Assembly: GCA_014379395.1 (NCBI GenBank) | Contig: JACMLV010000719.1 | Location: 1 to 17,913, forward strand | Direction: 5' to 3' | Length of the DNA stretch: 17,913 nt | Origin: Burkholderiaceae bacterium | GTDB lineage: Bacteria > Pseudomonadota > Gammaproteobacteria > Burkholderiales > Burkholderiaceae_D | Position numbers and translations under genes: made by a program | The notes under the pieces: generated by a model | Databases searched by the model: none | The model's input: only the letters and a program-made list of their open reading frames with translations | Told to the model about the DNA's origin: nothing | Shown here: in pieces, positions 1-7,684 of the stretch | How the letters are laid out: every line of letters starts with the position of its first letter | Numbering within the stretch: position 1 is the first letter of the stretch

Positions 1-1
1 C

Positions 2-520
2 GCCGGCTCGGCCGCCGCGCTCGGCATCGGCAGCGGCGTGATGCTGCACGTGCTGGCCGCCGCCATCGGCCTGTCGGCGCTGCTGGCCACGTCGGCCACC
101 GCGTTCACGCTCGTCAAATGGATCGGCGCGGCCTACATCGTGTATGTCGGCGTCAAGCTGCTGCGCCAAAAGAGCGCGGCCGGGGCGCCGGCGGCGGCGT
201 TGCCAAAGCTCGGCTACCGCAAGATTTTCCTGCAGGGTTTCCTGACCAACGTGCTCAATCCGAAGGTGGCGATGTTCTTCCTCGCCTTCGTGCCGCAGTT
301 CATCTCGGCCGACGCGCCAAGCAAGGCGCTGGCCTTCGTCATCCTGGGCGGCATCTTCAATTTCAACAGCATGCTGTGGTGTCATTTCCTGGCCGTCTCG
401 ACGGCCTTCGCCAGCCGCCGCATCAAGCCGGCGCCGCGCCTGACCGGCTGGATCAACCGCGTCACCGGCGGCCTGTTCATCGCGCTCGGCCTGAAGCTGG
501 CCCTGTCCAAGCAAAGCTGA
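2..520 (+). CDS. LysE/RhtB-family amino-acid exporter, 5'-truncated by the window edge
   Basis: The reading frame is open from the first bases of the window to a TGA at 518-520, so only the C-terminal part (about 172 residues) is visible. It starts inside the family's first conserved region (A-G-S-A-A-A-L-G-I-G-S-G). It continues with hydrophobic segments, the family-typical stretch K-W-I-G-A-A-Y-I-V-Y-V-G, then Q-G-F-L-T-N-V-L-N-P-K-V-A-M-F-F, which is diagnostic for LysE/RhtB translocators. These are inner-membrane proteins that export amino acids or related metabolites; the substrate cannot be read from sequence. The gene lies 35 bp upstream of trpC on the same strand, so co-transcription is plausible. 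The internal ATG at 38 is not the real start, because conserved sequence lies upstream of it. Confidence 0.9.
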   Translation, partial: AGSAAALGIGSGVMLHVLAAAIGLSALLATSATAFTLVKWIGAAYIVYVGVKLLRQKSAAGAPAAALPKLGYRKIFLQGFLTNVLNPKVAMFFLAFVPQFISADAPSKALAFVILGGIFNFNSMLWCHFLAVSTAFASRRIKPAPRLTGWINRVTGGLFIALGLKLALSKQS

Positions 521-555
521 CCTTCTACCCTTTCCATTTTTTATTGGCACCTATC

Positions 556-1356
556 ATGTCCGACATCCTGAACAACATCCTGGCCGTCAAAGCCGACGAA
601 GTGGCCGCCGCAAAAAAACACCGCGACTTCGCCAGCCTGCGCCGCGACGTCGAGGGCGACGCCGAACTGCGCCGCAACCTGCGCGGCTTCGAGGCCAACC
701 TGCGCCGCCACATCGCCGCCGGCGCGCCGGGCGTGATCGCCGAGGTGAAGAAGGCCTCGCCGTCGAAGGGCGTGATCCGGGCCGACTTCAAGCCGGCCGA
801 GATCGCCGCCAGCTACGCCGCCAACGGCGCGGCCTGCCTGTCGGTGCTGACCGACGTCCAGTTCTTCCAGGGCGCCACCGAGTACCTGCAACAGGCGCGC
901 GCGGCCTGCGCCATTCCGGTGCTGCGCAAGGATTTCATGATCGACCCGTACCAGATCTACGAGGCGCGCGCGATGGGCGCGGACTGCATCTTGCTGATCG
1001 TCTCGGCGCTCGACCACGGCCTGATGGCGGAGATGGAGGCCTGCGCCCACGAACTGGGCATGGACGTGCTGCTCGAATCGCACGACGGCGACGAACTGGA
1101 CGCCGCGCTCAAGCTCAAGAGCAAGCTGGTGGGCATCAACAACCGCAATTTGCGCACCTTCGAGACCTCGCTGCAAACCACGCTCGACCTGCTGCCGCGC
1201 ATCCCAACAGAAAAGCTGGTTATCACCGAATCGGGTATTCTGGTCGGCGACGATGTGAAGCGGATGCGCGAGGCGGATGTGCACGCTTTCCTGGTCGGCG
1301 AGGCCTTCATGCGGGCGCCGGACCCCGGTGCCGAGCTGAAGCGCCTGTTCAGCTAA
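556..1356 (+). CDS. trpC: Indole-3-glycerol-phosphate synthase
   Basis: 266 residues, full length for a monofunctional TrpC. The enzyme converts carboxyphenylamino-deoxyribulose phosphate to indole-3-glycerol phosphate in cytosolic tryptophan synthesis. Family motifs are in order: E-V-K-K-A-S-P-S-K-G at residues 63-72 (Glu63, Lys65 and Ser68 in the active-site region), V-L-R-K-D-F at 122-127 with catalytic Lys125, L-L-E-S at 172-175, G-I-N-N-R-N-L at 193-199, and T-E-S-G-I at 224-228 (phosphate binding). The start was chosen at ATG 556, which gives M-S-D-I-L-N-N-I, the usual TrpC N-terminus. No good Shine-Dalgarno precedes it (the upstream sequence is T/C-rich), so translation may depend on the upstream gene. 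A longer open frame begins at 118 but antisense-like residues before 556 are not TrpC-like. No other trp gene is in the window. Confidence 0.97.
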   Translation: MSDILNNILAVKADEVAAAKKHRDFASLRRDVEGDAELRRNLRGFEANLRRHIAAGAPGVIAEVKKASPSKGVIRADFKPAEIAASYAANGAACLSVLTDVQFFQGATEYLQQARAACAIPVLRKDFMIDPYQIYEARAMGADCILLIVSALDHGLMAEMEACAHELGMDVLLESHDGDELDAALKLKSKLVGINNRNLRTFETSLQTTLDLLPRIPTEKLVITESGILVGDDVKRMREADVHAFLVGEAFMRAPDPGAELKRLFS

Positions 1357-1377
1357 CAAGCGCTTTCGGAGGGGCAA

Positions 1378-1884
1378 ATGAAACGACTGACGGGATCGGC
1401 AACACGATATGCGTCACTAGGATTAATCACCGGGCTGTTGCTGACAGCCTGCCAGAACCGCCCGCCCCCCACCCCGCCGGCGCCCAAGGTCGGCGTCGCT
1501 CCCAAGGCCCCGCCCGCGCCGCCCGTCGTCGTCACCTCCGCGGACACCATCGACGACTACAAAATCCAGGTCGCCACGCAAATCCTGGCAGCCAACGCCC
1601 CGATCACGTTCAGCGGCCGGCTGCAGCCGTTGCTGCCGGCCATCGTGGTGGTCGACATCAGCATCAACCGCGACGGCGAACTGACCAAGGTGGAAGTGAA
1701 GCGCTCGCGCGACAGCGAGGCGTCGCGGATCGCGCTGGCGGCGGTCAAGCGGGTCGACAAGCCGTTTCCCAAGCCCGCCAAGCTGATGCACTGGGGCCAC
1801 AAGACACTCGATTTTTCCGAGACCTTCCTGTTCAACAATCAATACCACTTCCAGCTGCGCTCGCTGGCCGGGCCGCAGTCGTAA
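1378..1884 (+). CDS. Proline-rich lipoprotein with TonB C-terminal-like domain
   Basis: 168 residues, 21 bp after trpC, with a good ribosome binding site (GGAGG near 1367). The N-terminus is a lipoprotein signal: positive residues, a hydrophobic core at about 12-22 and lipobox L-T-A-C with Cys25. A proline/alanine-rich spacer follows at about 29-51. Residues 60-165 resemble the TonB C-terminal fold: I-V-V-V-D-I-S-I-N-R-D-G-E-L-T-K-V-E-V, then a conserved R-S-R-D and A-L-A-A-V-K-R. TonB-type domains couple inner-membrane energy to outer-membrane receptors, but canonical TonB has an N-terminal transmembrane helix, not a lipid anchor. No ExbB or ExbD is nearby, so the role is unknown and the domain call is by resemblance. 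It is probably a periplasm-facing lipoprotein. Confidence 0.75.
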   Translation: MKRLTGSATRYASLGLITGLLLTACQNRPPPTPPAPKVGVAPKAPPAPPVVVTSADTIDDYKIQVATQILAANAPITFSGRLQPLLPAIVVVDISINRDGELTKVEVKRSRDSEASRIALAAVKRVDKPFPKPAKLMHWGHKTLDFSETFLFNNQYHFQLRSLAGPQS

Positions 1885-1918
1885 TCGACGCAAAAAAACG
1901 TAGGGAAAGCTTCCCAGG

Positions 1919-2092
1919 AGCCTCCTAGGAGGCTGTCGGACTTAGGGAGTCGAAGCGAAAAAATAGCTGGGCGAGGCCAGATTTTGACGGTTTCGCAGTG
2001 CCAATAGCGAGCTATTGGCCGAGAAAACGGCGAAATATGGACCGTACAGGTATTTTTGCAGCCGACGAGCCTAAGTCCGACAGGCTCCTAGG
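1919..2092. repeat. Structured inverted-repeat element (MITE/REP-like)
   Basis: Arms at 1924-1946 and 2070-2092 are inverted repeats of 23 bp with one mismatch. A weaker complementarity continues inward (GTCG..GC.AAAAA.TA.CTG on both arms). The left end contains a 16-bp perfect palindrome at 1919-1934. In the centre, 2000-2019 is a perfect hairpin (8-bp stem GCCAATAG, loop CGAG). There is no coding capacity of its own. It sits between the 3' ends of two convergent genes, and its right arm supplies the stop codon of the diguanylate cyclase. No target-site duplication was found. Only one copy is in this window, so a dispersed repeat family is inference. Confidence 0.7.
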
Positions 2093-3254
2093 CCTGTCGC
2101 GGCCACTGCCCTTCGCTCAGCTCGATGCGGTCGCGCCCATTGGCCTTGGCGCGAAACAGCGCCGAGTCGGCGCGCTCCAGCATGCTCTCGAGCGTCTCCT
2201 GCGCCGTCTGCTGACAGGCGATGCCAATGCTGACGGTGTGCGGCGGCAGCTCGCCAGATTCTGCGTGCAGCGCACTGCGGATGCGCTCGGCCACCCCGAG
2301 CGCGCGTTCCGTCACGGTATCGGGCAGCAGGACCACGAATTCCTCGCCGCCGAAGCGCGCCACGTGGTCGCTCTCGCGCAGCGCATCGCGGATCTCGCGC
2401 GCCACGCGGACCAGCACCCGGTCGCCGGTGGCGTGGCCGAAACGGTCGTTGACCAGTTTGAAGTGATCCAGATCGAAGCACATCAGCGTCATCGGTCGCG
2501 CCGCGCCGCGCCGGCGCGCCCGCTCCTGCTCGTAGGCCGCGGCGAAGCCACGCCGGTTCAGCACCTGGGTCAGCGGATCGAGTGTCGAGCGCTGCTCGAG
2601 GATGTTCTGCAAACGCCGCATGGCGATCATCATGAAACCGACCGTCAGCAGCAGCGCCATGAAATTGGCGACACCCAGATACAGGCTGGCCAGGTCGCTG
2701 TTGCCGCGCAAGTCGACCATGGCGGCCCCAGACAACAGCGCCATCGCGCCGCGCACCGGCATCAGGACGAACTGAAGCGCCATCAGCAGGCCAAAAAAGT
2801 AGCTGGAAACATGCCGCTCGCCGTGGCGCGCAATCAGCAGCAGTTGCGCCCCATAGAAGCAGGCCGCCGCGCAGGAAAAGATCAGCACGCGCGCCTCGAA
2901 ATACGGCGTCACCAGCAGCCACCAGGCCAGGCCGGCCACGCTGCAAAGCCAGATCAGACAAAACAGCCGCCAGCCGGGCGACCGGCCATAAAACAGGCGG
3001 GTAGCCACCATCGTCAGTCCGATGCCCGCCAACAGCGCCGCATTCGCGCCGAGCAGCGCCAATGCGGCGGGCAAGATGTCGCGCGCAACGGACAGCAGCG
3101 AGGCCACCACCACCAGCGCCAAGCCGAGCGACCAGTGGCCGATGCCCTTCACTTCGGCGCGGAAACTCAGGTGCAGCGACAGCATGACGCCGCTCATCGC
3201 ACCGCACATGAGCGTGGTCATCAACATGATCGTACCGAAATCGAGCGAATTCAC
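2088..3254 (-). CDS. Membrane-bound diguanylate cyclase (GGDEF)
   Basis: 388 residues; predicted to make cyclic di-GMP from two GTP at the inner membrane. Residues 1-215 are hydrophobic with about six to seven membrane helices. The GGDEF domain starts near S-T-L-D-P-L-T-Q-V-L-N-R-R-G-F (about 221). It contains the F-D-L-D-H-F-K metal-binding motif and the signature G-G-E-E-F at 302-306, an active variant. An inhibitory-site motif R-x-x-D (R293-E-S-D296) lies exactly five residues before the signature, so product inhibition is expected. The start is a GTG at 3252-3254 with no strong ribosome binding site; an in-frame ATG nine codons later is possible. The C-terminus and TAG stop fall inside the inverted-repeat element. 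The N-terminal sensor matches no family that I can name. Confidence 0.92.
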   Translation of the reverse strand: MNSLDFGTIMLMTTLMCGAMSGVMLSLHLSFRAEVKGIGHWSLGLALVVVASLLSVARDILPAALALLGANAALLAGIGLTMVATRLFYGRSPGWRLFCLIWLCSVAGLAWWLLVTPYFEARVLIFSCAAACFYGAQLLLIARHGERHVSSYFFGLLMALQFVLMPVRGAMALLSGAAMVDLRGNSDLASLYLGVANFMALLLTVGFMMIAMRRLQNILEQRSTLDPLTQVLNRRGFAAAYEQERARRRGAARPMTLMCFDLDHFKLVNDRFGHATGDRVLVRVAREIRDALRESDHVARFGGEEFVVLLPDTVTERALGVAERIRSALHAESGELPPHTVSIGIACQQTAQETLESMLERADSALFRAKANGRDRIELSEGQWPRQA

Positions 3255-3301
3255 TTGGGGACGTTAGCCTGGTTGCTTATGGGTTGAGTTGGCGCTTGAA
3301 A

Positions 3302-3342
3302 ATGCCGCAGCCTAAAAATTAAACAGTCGAATATTGCGGCAT
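3302..3342 (-). terminator. Possible terminator after the M61 peptidase gene
   Basis: An 8-bp perfect inverted repeat (ATGCCGCA, 3302-3309 and 3335-3342) lies just beyond the M61 stop codon, followed on the minus strand by TTTC. The loop is long (25 nt) and the T-run short, so this is a weak candidate. Confidence 0.3.
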
Positions 3343-3344
3343 GC

Positions 3345-5186
3345 TTAATTCAGCGCGCTCGGGCGCAGCGGGCCGGACGCCGTCTTGCCGCCCGATTTCT
3401 TGCCGGCCGGAGCGAGCGTCAACACGACGGCCGGCGCGCGGTCGCCCTGCAACACCGCAGTAAAGGTCATCAGCTCGTCGCGCCGGAAGGCGTGCAGCTC
3501 GACCTTGGCGCCGACCGGATAGCGTCCCAGCAAGGTGTCGAGATTGGACGGATTGCCGCTCACGCGCAAGCCGTCCACGGCGACCAGCACGTCGCCCGCC
3601 GACAAGCCGGCGCGATGCGCGGCGCCGCCCTCGTGCACCTGCGTCAGCTTGCAATCGGCACCGTCGCGGCCGATGCTCGCGTCCAGGCTCGGCTTGACGC
3701 TCTTGCGCTCGTCGGCGTACTTGACGCCGAACGGCGCCAGCAGCTTGGCCAGAGGCAGATCGTCGGTGCCGCGCACGTAGCGCTCGAAAAACGGCTTCAT
3801 TTTCACGCCGCCGATTTCATCGAACAGCGCCTCGACCTCGGCCGGCGTCACGCCGCGCCCCGCGCCCTCGTAGAAGTCGCGCCCGAAGCGCTGCCACAGC
3901 GCCCGCATCACGTCGTCGAGCGAGGTCTTGCCGTCGCTCTTGGCGCGCAGCGTCAAGTCCAGCGCCAGCGCGATCAGGCTGCCCTTGGTGTAGTAGCTGA
4001 CGATGGCGTTCGGCGCGTTCTCGTCCTGCCGATAATATTTGCCCCAGGCGTCGAAGCTGGAATCGGCCACGCTCTGCTTGGCGCGCCCGCTGCCGCGCAG
4101 CACGCTGCCGACCGTCTTGCCGAGCAGCTTGAAGTAGGCCGCCTCGTCGATCAGGCCGGCGCGCACCAGCATCAGGTCGTCGTAATAGCTGGTGAAGCCC
4201 TCGAACAGCCACAGCAGCGGCGTATAGCCCTCCGCCTGCAAGTCGTACGGTGCGAAGGCGGCCGGCTTGATGCGCTTGACGTTCCAGGTGTGGAAGTATT
4301 CGTGGCTGCACAGGCCGAGGAATTTCAGGTAGCCGTCGGCCAGCGGCGCGTCCTTCGGCGCGACGTTCGCTGTGCTCGGCAAATCGTTGCGCGCGCAGAT
4401 CAAGGCGGTCGAGGCGCGGTGCTCCAGGCCGCCGTAACCGTCGCCGACGGCCAGCGTCAGGAACACGTAGCGCGGCATCGGCGCGCGGCGCGTCTTCGGT
4501 TCGAAGAACGCGATCTGGGCTTCGCACACCGCCTTCAGGTCGGCGCACAGGCGCGCCATGTCGAGGTTGGGCACGCGGCCGCTGACGACGATGTCGTGCG
4601 GCACGCCATGCGCCTTGAAGGTCGCCAGCGCGAATTCGCCCAGCTCGACCGGATGGTCGACCAGTTCGTCATAGTTCGCCGCCAGATAGCTGCCGAAGCC
4701 GTAGCGCTTGGCGCCCAGTTCCGGCAGCGCGGTCGCCACGCGCCAGTTCTTGCAGGCGGCGTCCCGCGGCTGGACGATCTCGACCTGGTGCGGCGCCGCC
4801 TCCTGCCCGCGCACGCTCAGAAACACGCTGGTGCCGTTGAAGAAGGCGTGGGTCTGGTCGAGGTGGGCGGTGCGCACCGACAAATCCCAGGCGTAGACCT
4901 CGTAGCGCAGCGTCAGCGCACCCTGGCACGGCGCGGCCCGCCAGCTGTGCTTGTCGAGCTTGGTCAGCGCGAGCGCCTTGCCGTTCGCCTCGGCGCGGAT
5001 CTGGACGATGTTGCGCGAAAATTCGCGGATCATGTAGCTGCCCGGAATCCAGGCCGGCAGCGCGACGATCTGGCCGTCCGGCGCCGGCGCCGCCACCGTC
5101 AGCGTGACCTCGAACCGGTGGCCGGCCAGATCCTTCGCTTCGATGGTGTAGGCGACGGCGGCGCTTGGCTTGTTTGGCTTTTTCAT
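3345..5186 (-). CDS. M61-family metallopeptidase (glycyl aminopeptidase type) with PDZ domain
   Basis: 613 residues, normal for the family. The N-terminal beta-rich domain (about 10-180) is followed by the thermolysin-like catalytic domain. The zinc motif is S-H-E-Y-F-H (His295, Glu296, His299), followed by W-N-V-K-R-I-K-P. The third ligand is Glu329 in W-L-F-E-G-F-T-S-Y-Y. G-G-L-E-H-R-A-S at 252-259 is also typical of M61. A PDZ domain occupies about 505-590 (H-R-A-G-L-S-A-G-D-V-L-V-A-V-D-G). No signal peptide is visible, so a cytosolic location is likely. M61 enzymes release N-terminal Gly/Ala; the true substrate is unknown. The start is ATG 5184-5186. It is separated from dsbC by a strong terminator, so it probably has its own promoter. 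Confidence 0.93.
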   Translation of the reverse strand: MKKPNKPSAAVAYTIEAKDLAGHRFEVTLTVAAPAPDGQIVALPAWIPGSYMIREFSRNIVQIRAEANGKALALTKLDKHSWRAAPCQGALTLRYEVYAWDLSVRTAHLDQTHAFFNGTSVFLSVRGQEAAPHQVEIVQPRDAACKNWRVATALPELGAKRYGFGSYLAANYDELVDHPVELGEFALATFKAHGVPHDIVVSGRVPNLDMARLCADLKAVCEAQIAFFEPKTRRAPMPRYVFLTLAVGDGYGGLEHRASTALICARNDLPSTANVAPKDAPLADGYLKFLGLCSHEYFHTWNVKRIKPAAFAPYDLQAEGYTPLLWLFEGFTSYYDDLMLVRAGLIDEAAYFKLLGKTVGSVLRGSGRAKQSVADSSFDAWGKYYRQDENAPNAIVSYYTKGSLIALALDLTLRAKSDGKTSLDDVMRALWQRFGRDFYEGAGRGVTPAEVEALFDEIGGVKMKPFFERYVRGTDDLPLAKLLAPFGVKYADERKSVKPSLDASIGRDGADCKLTQVHEGGAAHRAGLSAGDVLVAVDGLRVSGNPSNLDTLLGRYPVGAKVELHAFRRDELMTFTAVLQGDRAPAVVLTLAPAGKKSGGKTASGPLRPSALN

Positions 5187-5233
5187 GGCGGTCGGGCGGG
5201 TCTTTCTGGTTGATTGGCGCGGAGCGCCGACGT

Positions 5234-5261
5234 AAAAAAGCGCGTCCGAAAAGGGACGCGC
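5234..5261 (-). terminator. Rho-independent terminator after dsbC
   Basis: A perfect 8-bp GC-rich stem, GCGCGTCC (5240-5247) with GGACGCGC (5254-5261), has a six-base loop. On the minus strand it is followed by six T (5234-5239). It lies 28 bp beyond the dsbC stop and ends the ubiH-like/dsbC unit. Confidence 0.9.
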
Positions 5262-5289
5262 CGTGTCGTTTCGGCCGGTGGCGGAAACC

Positions 5290-6042
5290 TTATTGCTTGA
5301 CGGTGGCGAGCTTGGCTTCGAGCGCCTTGGCGTCGATGGCGCCGGGAATCCGGCTGCCGTCGGCGAAGAAGATCGACGGCGTGCCGTTCACATGCAGCTT
5401 CTGGCCCAACGCCAGCACCTGCTCGTGCGGGGCGACGCAGGCGGCCGCCGCGGTCGGCGCCGCCTTGCCGTTGAGCATCCAGTCATCCCAGGCCTTGAGC
5501 CGGTCCGCCGAGCACCAGACGTCCTTCGACTTGGCGATCGAGTCCGGCGACAGGATGTTGTACATGAAGGTGTAGATCGTCACGTTGTTGAGCTCTTTGA
5601 GCGCGCTCTGGCGGAAGCGCTTGCAATAGCCGCAGTTCGGATCTTCGAACACGGCGATGACGCGCTTGCCGTCGCCCTTGACCTGCTTCATCGCCAGTTC
5701 CAGCGGCAGGTCGGAGAACTTGACCTTGTTCATCTCGTCGATGCGCTGCTTGGTCAGGTCTTGCGCGCTCTTGGCGTCGAAGATGTGGCCGACGAACAGG
5801 TATTGCGCGTTCTTGTCGGTGTAGAGGATGTCGCCGCCGGTGCGCACTTCGTACAGGCCGGAGTACGGCGTTTCCTTGACCGAATCAATCTTCGCCTGCG
5901 GGCCGAGGCGCGGCAGGATCTGCTTTTTGACCTGCGCTTCGGTCGGCGTCTCGGCGGCGGCGCCGGCCATCGTCAACAGCGCGCCCAGCGTGACCGCGGC
6001 GCCCAGCAACAAGGTCATTTTGTTTGCAAACTTCGTCTTCAT
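5290..6042 (-). CDS. dsbC: Periplasmic thiol:disulfide interchange protein DsbC
   Basis: 250 residues. It isomerises wrong disulfides in the periplasm as a V-shaped dimer, kept reduced by DsbD. A signal peptide covers about 1-30 (K-T-K-F, hydrophobic core, A-G-A-A-A before E-T-P). Residues 32-110 match the DsbC dimerisation domain. The thioredoxin fold has the active site C137-G-Y-C140, the cis-proline loop T221-P222 (V-N-G-T-P) and a second cysteine pair (C177, C202) as in E. coli DsbC. The start was chosen at ATG 6040-6042, preceded by GGAGA; a GTG one codon upstream is also possible but sits too close to the ribosome binding site. It lies 61 bp after the ubiH-like gene on the same strand and ends in a clear terminator. 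Confidence 0.95.
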   Translation of the reverse strand: MKTKFANKMTLLLGAAVTLGALLTMAGAAAETPTEAQVKKQILPRLGPQAKIDSVKETPYSGLYEVRTGGDILYTDKNAQYLFVGHIFDAKSAQDLTKQRIDEMNKVKFSDLPLELAMKQVKGDGKRVIAVFEDPNCGYCKRFRQSALKELNNVTIYTFMYNILSPDSIAKSKDVWCSADRLKAWDDWMLNGKAAPTAAAACVAPHEQVLALGQKLHVNGTPSIFFADGSRIPGAIDAKALEAKLATVKQ

Positions 6043-6103
6043 CACTTCTCCGATAACTGGTGCGAAAAACCGGCGCGGCGGGTTGGCGCCGGCGCGGGTA
6101 AAA

Positions 6104-7333
6104 CTAGTTGTGCCGTCCCAGCGCGTGGGAAATCATGCGGCGCTTCAGGCCCGGCAATTTGTCGAGCAGGCTCATGCCGACGTTGCGCGCCACCCGCAGC
6201 GGCTCGAAGTCGGTGCGGAACAGGCGCACCAGGCTGTCGGTGGTGAACTGCATCAGCAACACGTCCTCTTTGCGGGCCCGGGCGTAGCGGGCCAGCACGC
6301 GCTCGTCGCCGACGCCGCGCTGCGCCTCGCGCGCGTTGACCGTTTCGATCAACTGGGCGACGTCGCCGAAACCGAGGTTCATGCCGTGGCCGGAGAGCGG
6401 ATGCACCGCGTGGGCGGCGTCGCCGACGAGCGCCACGCGCGGCGCGACGATGCTGTTCGGGCGCATCAGCGCGAGCGGGAAATCGGCCACCAGCTCCGGT
6501 TCGAGCGGGGTCAGCTTGCCGAGCGGCTCGGCGCAGTACGCGGCCAGGCGCCCGGCCAGCTGGGCGGCCGATTCGCGGCGTAGCGTGTCGGCCAGCTCGT
6601 CCGGCGCCGACCACACCAGCGAAACGCGCCGGCCCGGCAGCGGCAGCAGGGCGACGATGCCCTCGGCGCCGGTGAACCATTGATGGGCGGCGTTGTGATG
6701 CGGCTTTTCGCAGGCGAAATTGGTGACCACGCCGCGCTGGCCGTAGCCGCGGTAGCTGAAGCCGATGTCGCACTGGCCGCGCACCCAGGACTGGGAGCCG
6801 TCGGCGCCGACCACCAGCTCGGAGACGATGGCGTCGCCGTTGTCGAGATGCACGATGGCGACCTCGGTGTTGGTTTCCAGCCGCGCCGCGCGGCCTTGAA
6901 CAACCGTGACGTTCTGGGCGAACTTGAGCGCCGCGTCGAGCGCCTGGTTCAGGTTGTTCCCTTCCAGAATCCAGGCCAGCGTGCCGACCCGCGCGCCATA
7001 CGAATCGAAGCCCAGTCCGCCGGGCGCGTCGCCGTCGCCCTTGACCACCATCGAATCGACCGGCGCCACGCGCGCCGCGTCGAGCGCGCCCCACACCTTG
7101 AGCGACGACAGCAGGCCGTGGGCGGTGTGATTGAGGGCATAGACGCGCACGTCCCAGCTCGGCTCGACCGCGTCGGCTTTCTTGGCCGCCGCTGGCGGAC
7201 ACAGCAGCGTGACGCTCTGGCCGGCCTGGGCGAAGCCGAGCGCCGTGGTTTTCGCGATGGCACCGTCGCCGACGATGCAAATGGCGCTCTGGTTCAACAG
7301 GCGCCGCGTGGCGGGAGAAGATGGAGTGTTCAT
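6104..7333 (-). CDS. UbiH/UbiF/COQ6-family FAD-dependent hydroxylase
   Basis: 409 residues, a class A flavin monooxygenase likely acting in ubiquinone ring hydroxylation. It has the N-terminal Rossmann region A-I-C-I-V-G-D-G-A-I-A (G22, G24; the usual third glycine is Ala27). The mid-protein motif is V-V-G-A-D-G-S (176-180), typically binding FAD/NADPH. The C-terminal motif is V-G-D-A-A-H-A-V-H-P-L-S-G-H-G-M-N-L-G (303-321), the hallmark of the family and the FAD ribityl-binding site. Which ring position it hydroxylates cannot be read from the sequence. The start is ATG 7331-7333. The divergent tRNA-Phe lies about 160 bp upstream. dsbC follows in the same direction, so the two may share a transcript; I know of no functional link between them. 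Confidence 0.9.
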   Translation of the reverse strand: MNTPSSPATRRLLNQSAICIVGDGAIAKTTALGFAQAGQSVTLLCPPAAAKKADAVEPSWDVRVYALNHTAHGLLSSLKVWGALDAARVAPVDSMVVKGDGDAPGGLGFDSYGARVGTLAWILEGNNLNQALDAALKFAQNVTVVQGRAARLETNTEVAIVHLDNGDAIVSELVVGADGSQSWVRGQCDIGFSYRGYGQRGVVTNFACEKPHHNAAHQWFTGAEGIVALLPLPGRRVSLVWSAPDELADTLRRESAAQLAGRLAAYCAEPLGKLTPLEPELVADFPLALMRPNSIVAPRVALVGDAAHAVHPLSGHGMNLGFGDVAQLIETVNAREAQRGVGDERVLARYARARKEDVLLMQFTTDSLVRLFRTDFEPLRVARNVGMSLLDKLPGLKRRMISHALGRHN

Positions 7334-7455
7334 CGGAACATTATACCGTCGCTGTCGGAATCGTCGCAGGGAAAGCGGGCGCGGACGAATGGCGCCGGCG
7401 CGGGCGGAAATCGGCGCCGGGCGTGGGGAAATTTTCCGAAATCCAAGTTGGAGCC

Positions 7456-7483
7456 TTGCAATCCGGCTTGGGCCTGCTATAAT
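7456..7483 (+). promoter_or_regulatory. Sigma-70-type promoter of the first tRNA-Phe
   Basis: TTGCAA (7456-7461), a 16-bp spacer and a perfect TATAAT (7478-7483), ten bases before the tRNA. The second tRNA-Phe copy has the same GGCCTGCTATAATT context around its -10 box. Confidence 0.8.
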
Positions 7484-7493
7484 TCGCCACCTT

Positions 7494-7569
7494 GGCCTGG
7501 TAGCTCAGTCGGTAGAGCAGAGGATTGAAAATCCTTGTGTCGGTGGTTCGATTCCGCCCCGGGCCACCA
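7494..7569 (+). tRNA. tRNA-Phe (GAA), copy 1
   Basis: 76 nt cloverleaf. The acceptor stem GGCCTGG pairs with CCGGGCC (one G-T). The D arm contains TAGCTCAGTCGGTAGAGCA. The anticodon stem GAGGA/TCCTT has loop TTGAAAA with anticodon GAA at 7527-7529. The T loop is TTCGATT, and CCA is encoded (7567-7569). It has its own promoter and terminator. It is identical in all 76 bases to the copy at 14723-14798. Confidence 0.98.
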
Positions 7570-7585
7570 AGAATAGTCTGACAAG

Positions 7586-7620
7586 AAACGCCAACCCTCG
7601 CCGGTTGGCGTTTTTGTTTT
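7586..7620 (+). terminator. Terminator of the first tRNA-Phe
   Basis: An 11-bp stem, AAACGCCAACC with GGTTGGCGTTT, has a short CG-rich loop and is followed by a T-rich tail (TTTTTGTTTT). It starts 16 bases after the CCA end. Confidence 0.9.
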
Positions 7621-7684
7621 GTGCAACGCAAATTGCCTACACCCCGGCGCCGGAAATCGGGCCCCGCTCAAGGGAGAGTTTTCC

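Noticed and set aside
1998..3287. Long open frame of 429 codons on the plus strand
   Set aside because: It is antisense to the GGDEF gene, is rich in Arg/Gln/His as expected for a shadow in GC-rich DNA, and starts inside the inverted-repeat element.
3492..5213. 573-codon plus-strand frame opposite the M61 gene
   Set aside because: Shadow frame: low-complexity Arg/Val/Gln composition, no motifs, while the minus strand carries an intact M61 active site.
7619..7684. Extended N-terminus of the DMT transporter
   Set aside because: The extra residues are not hydrophobic, overlap the tRNA terminator tail and lack a ribosome binding site; ATG 7685 has a good one.
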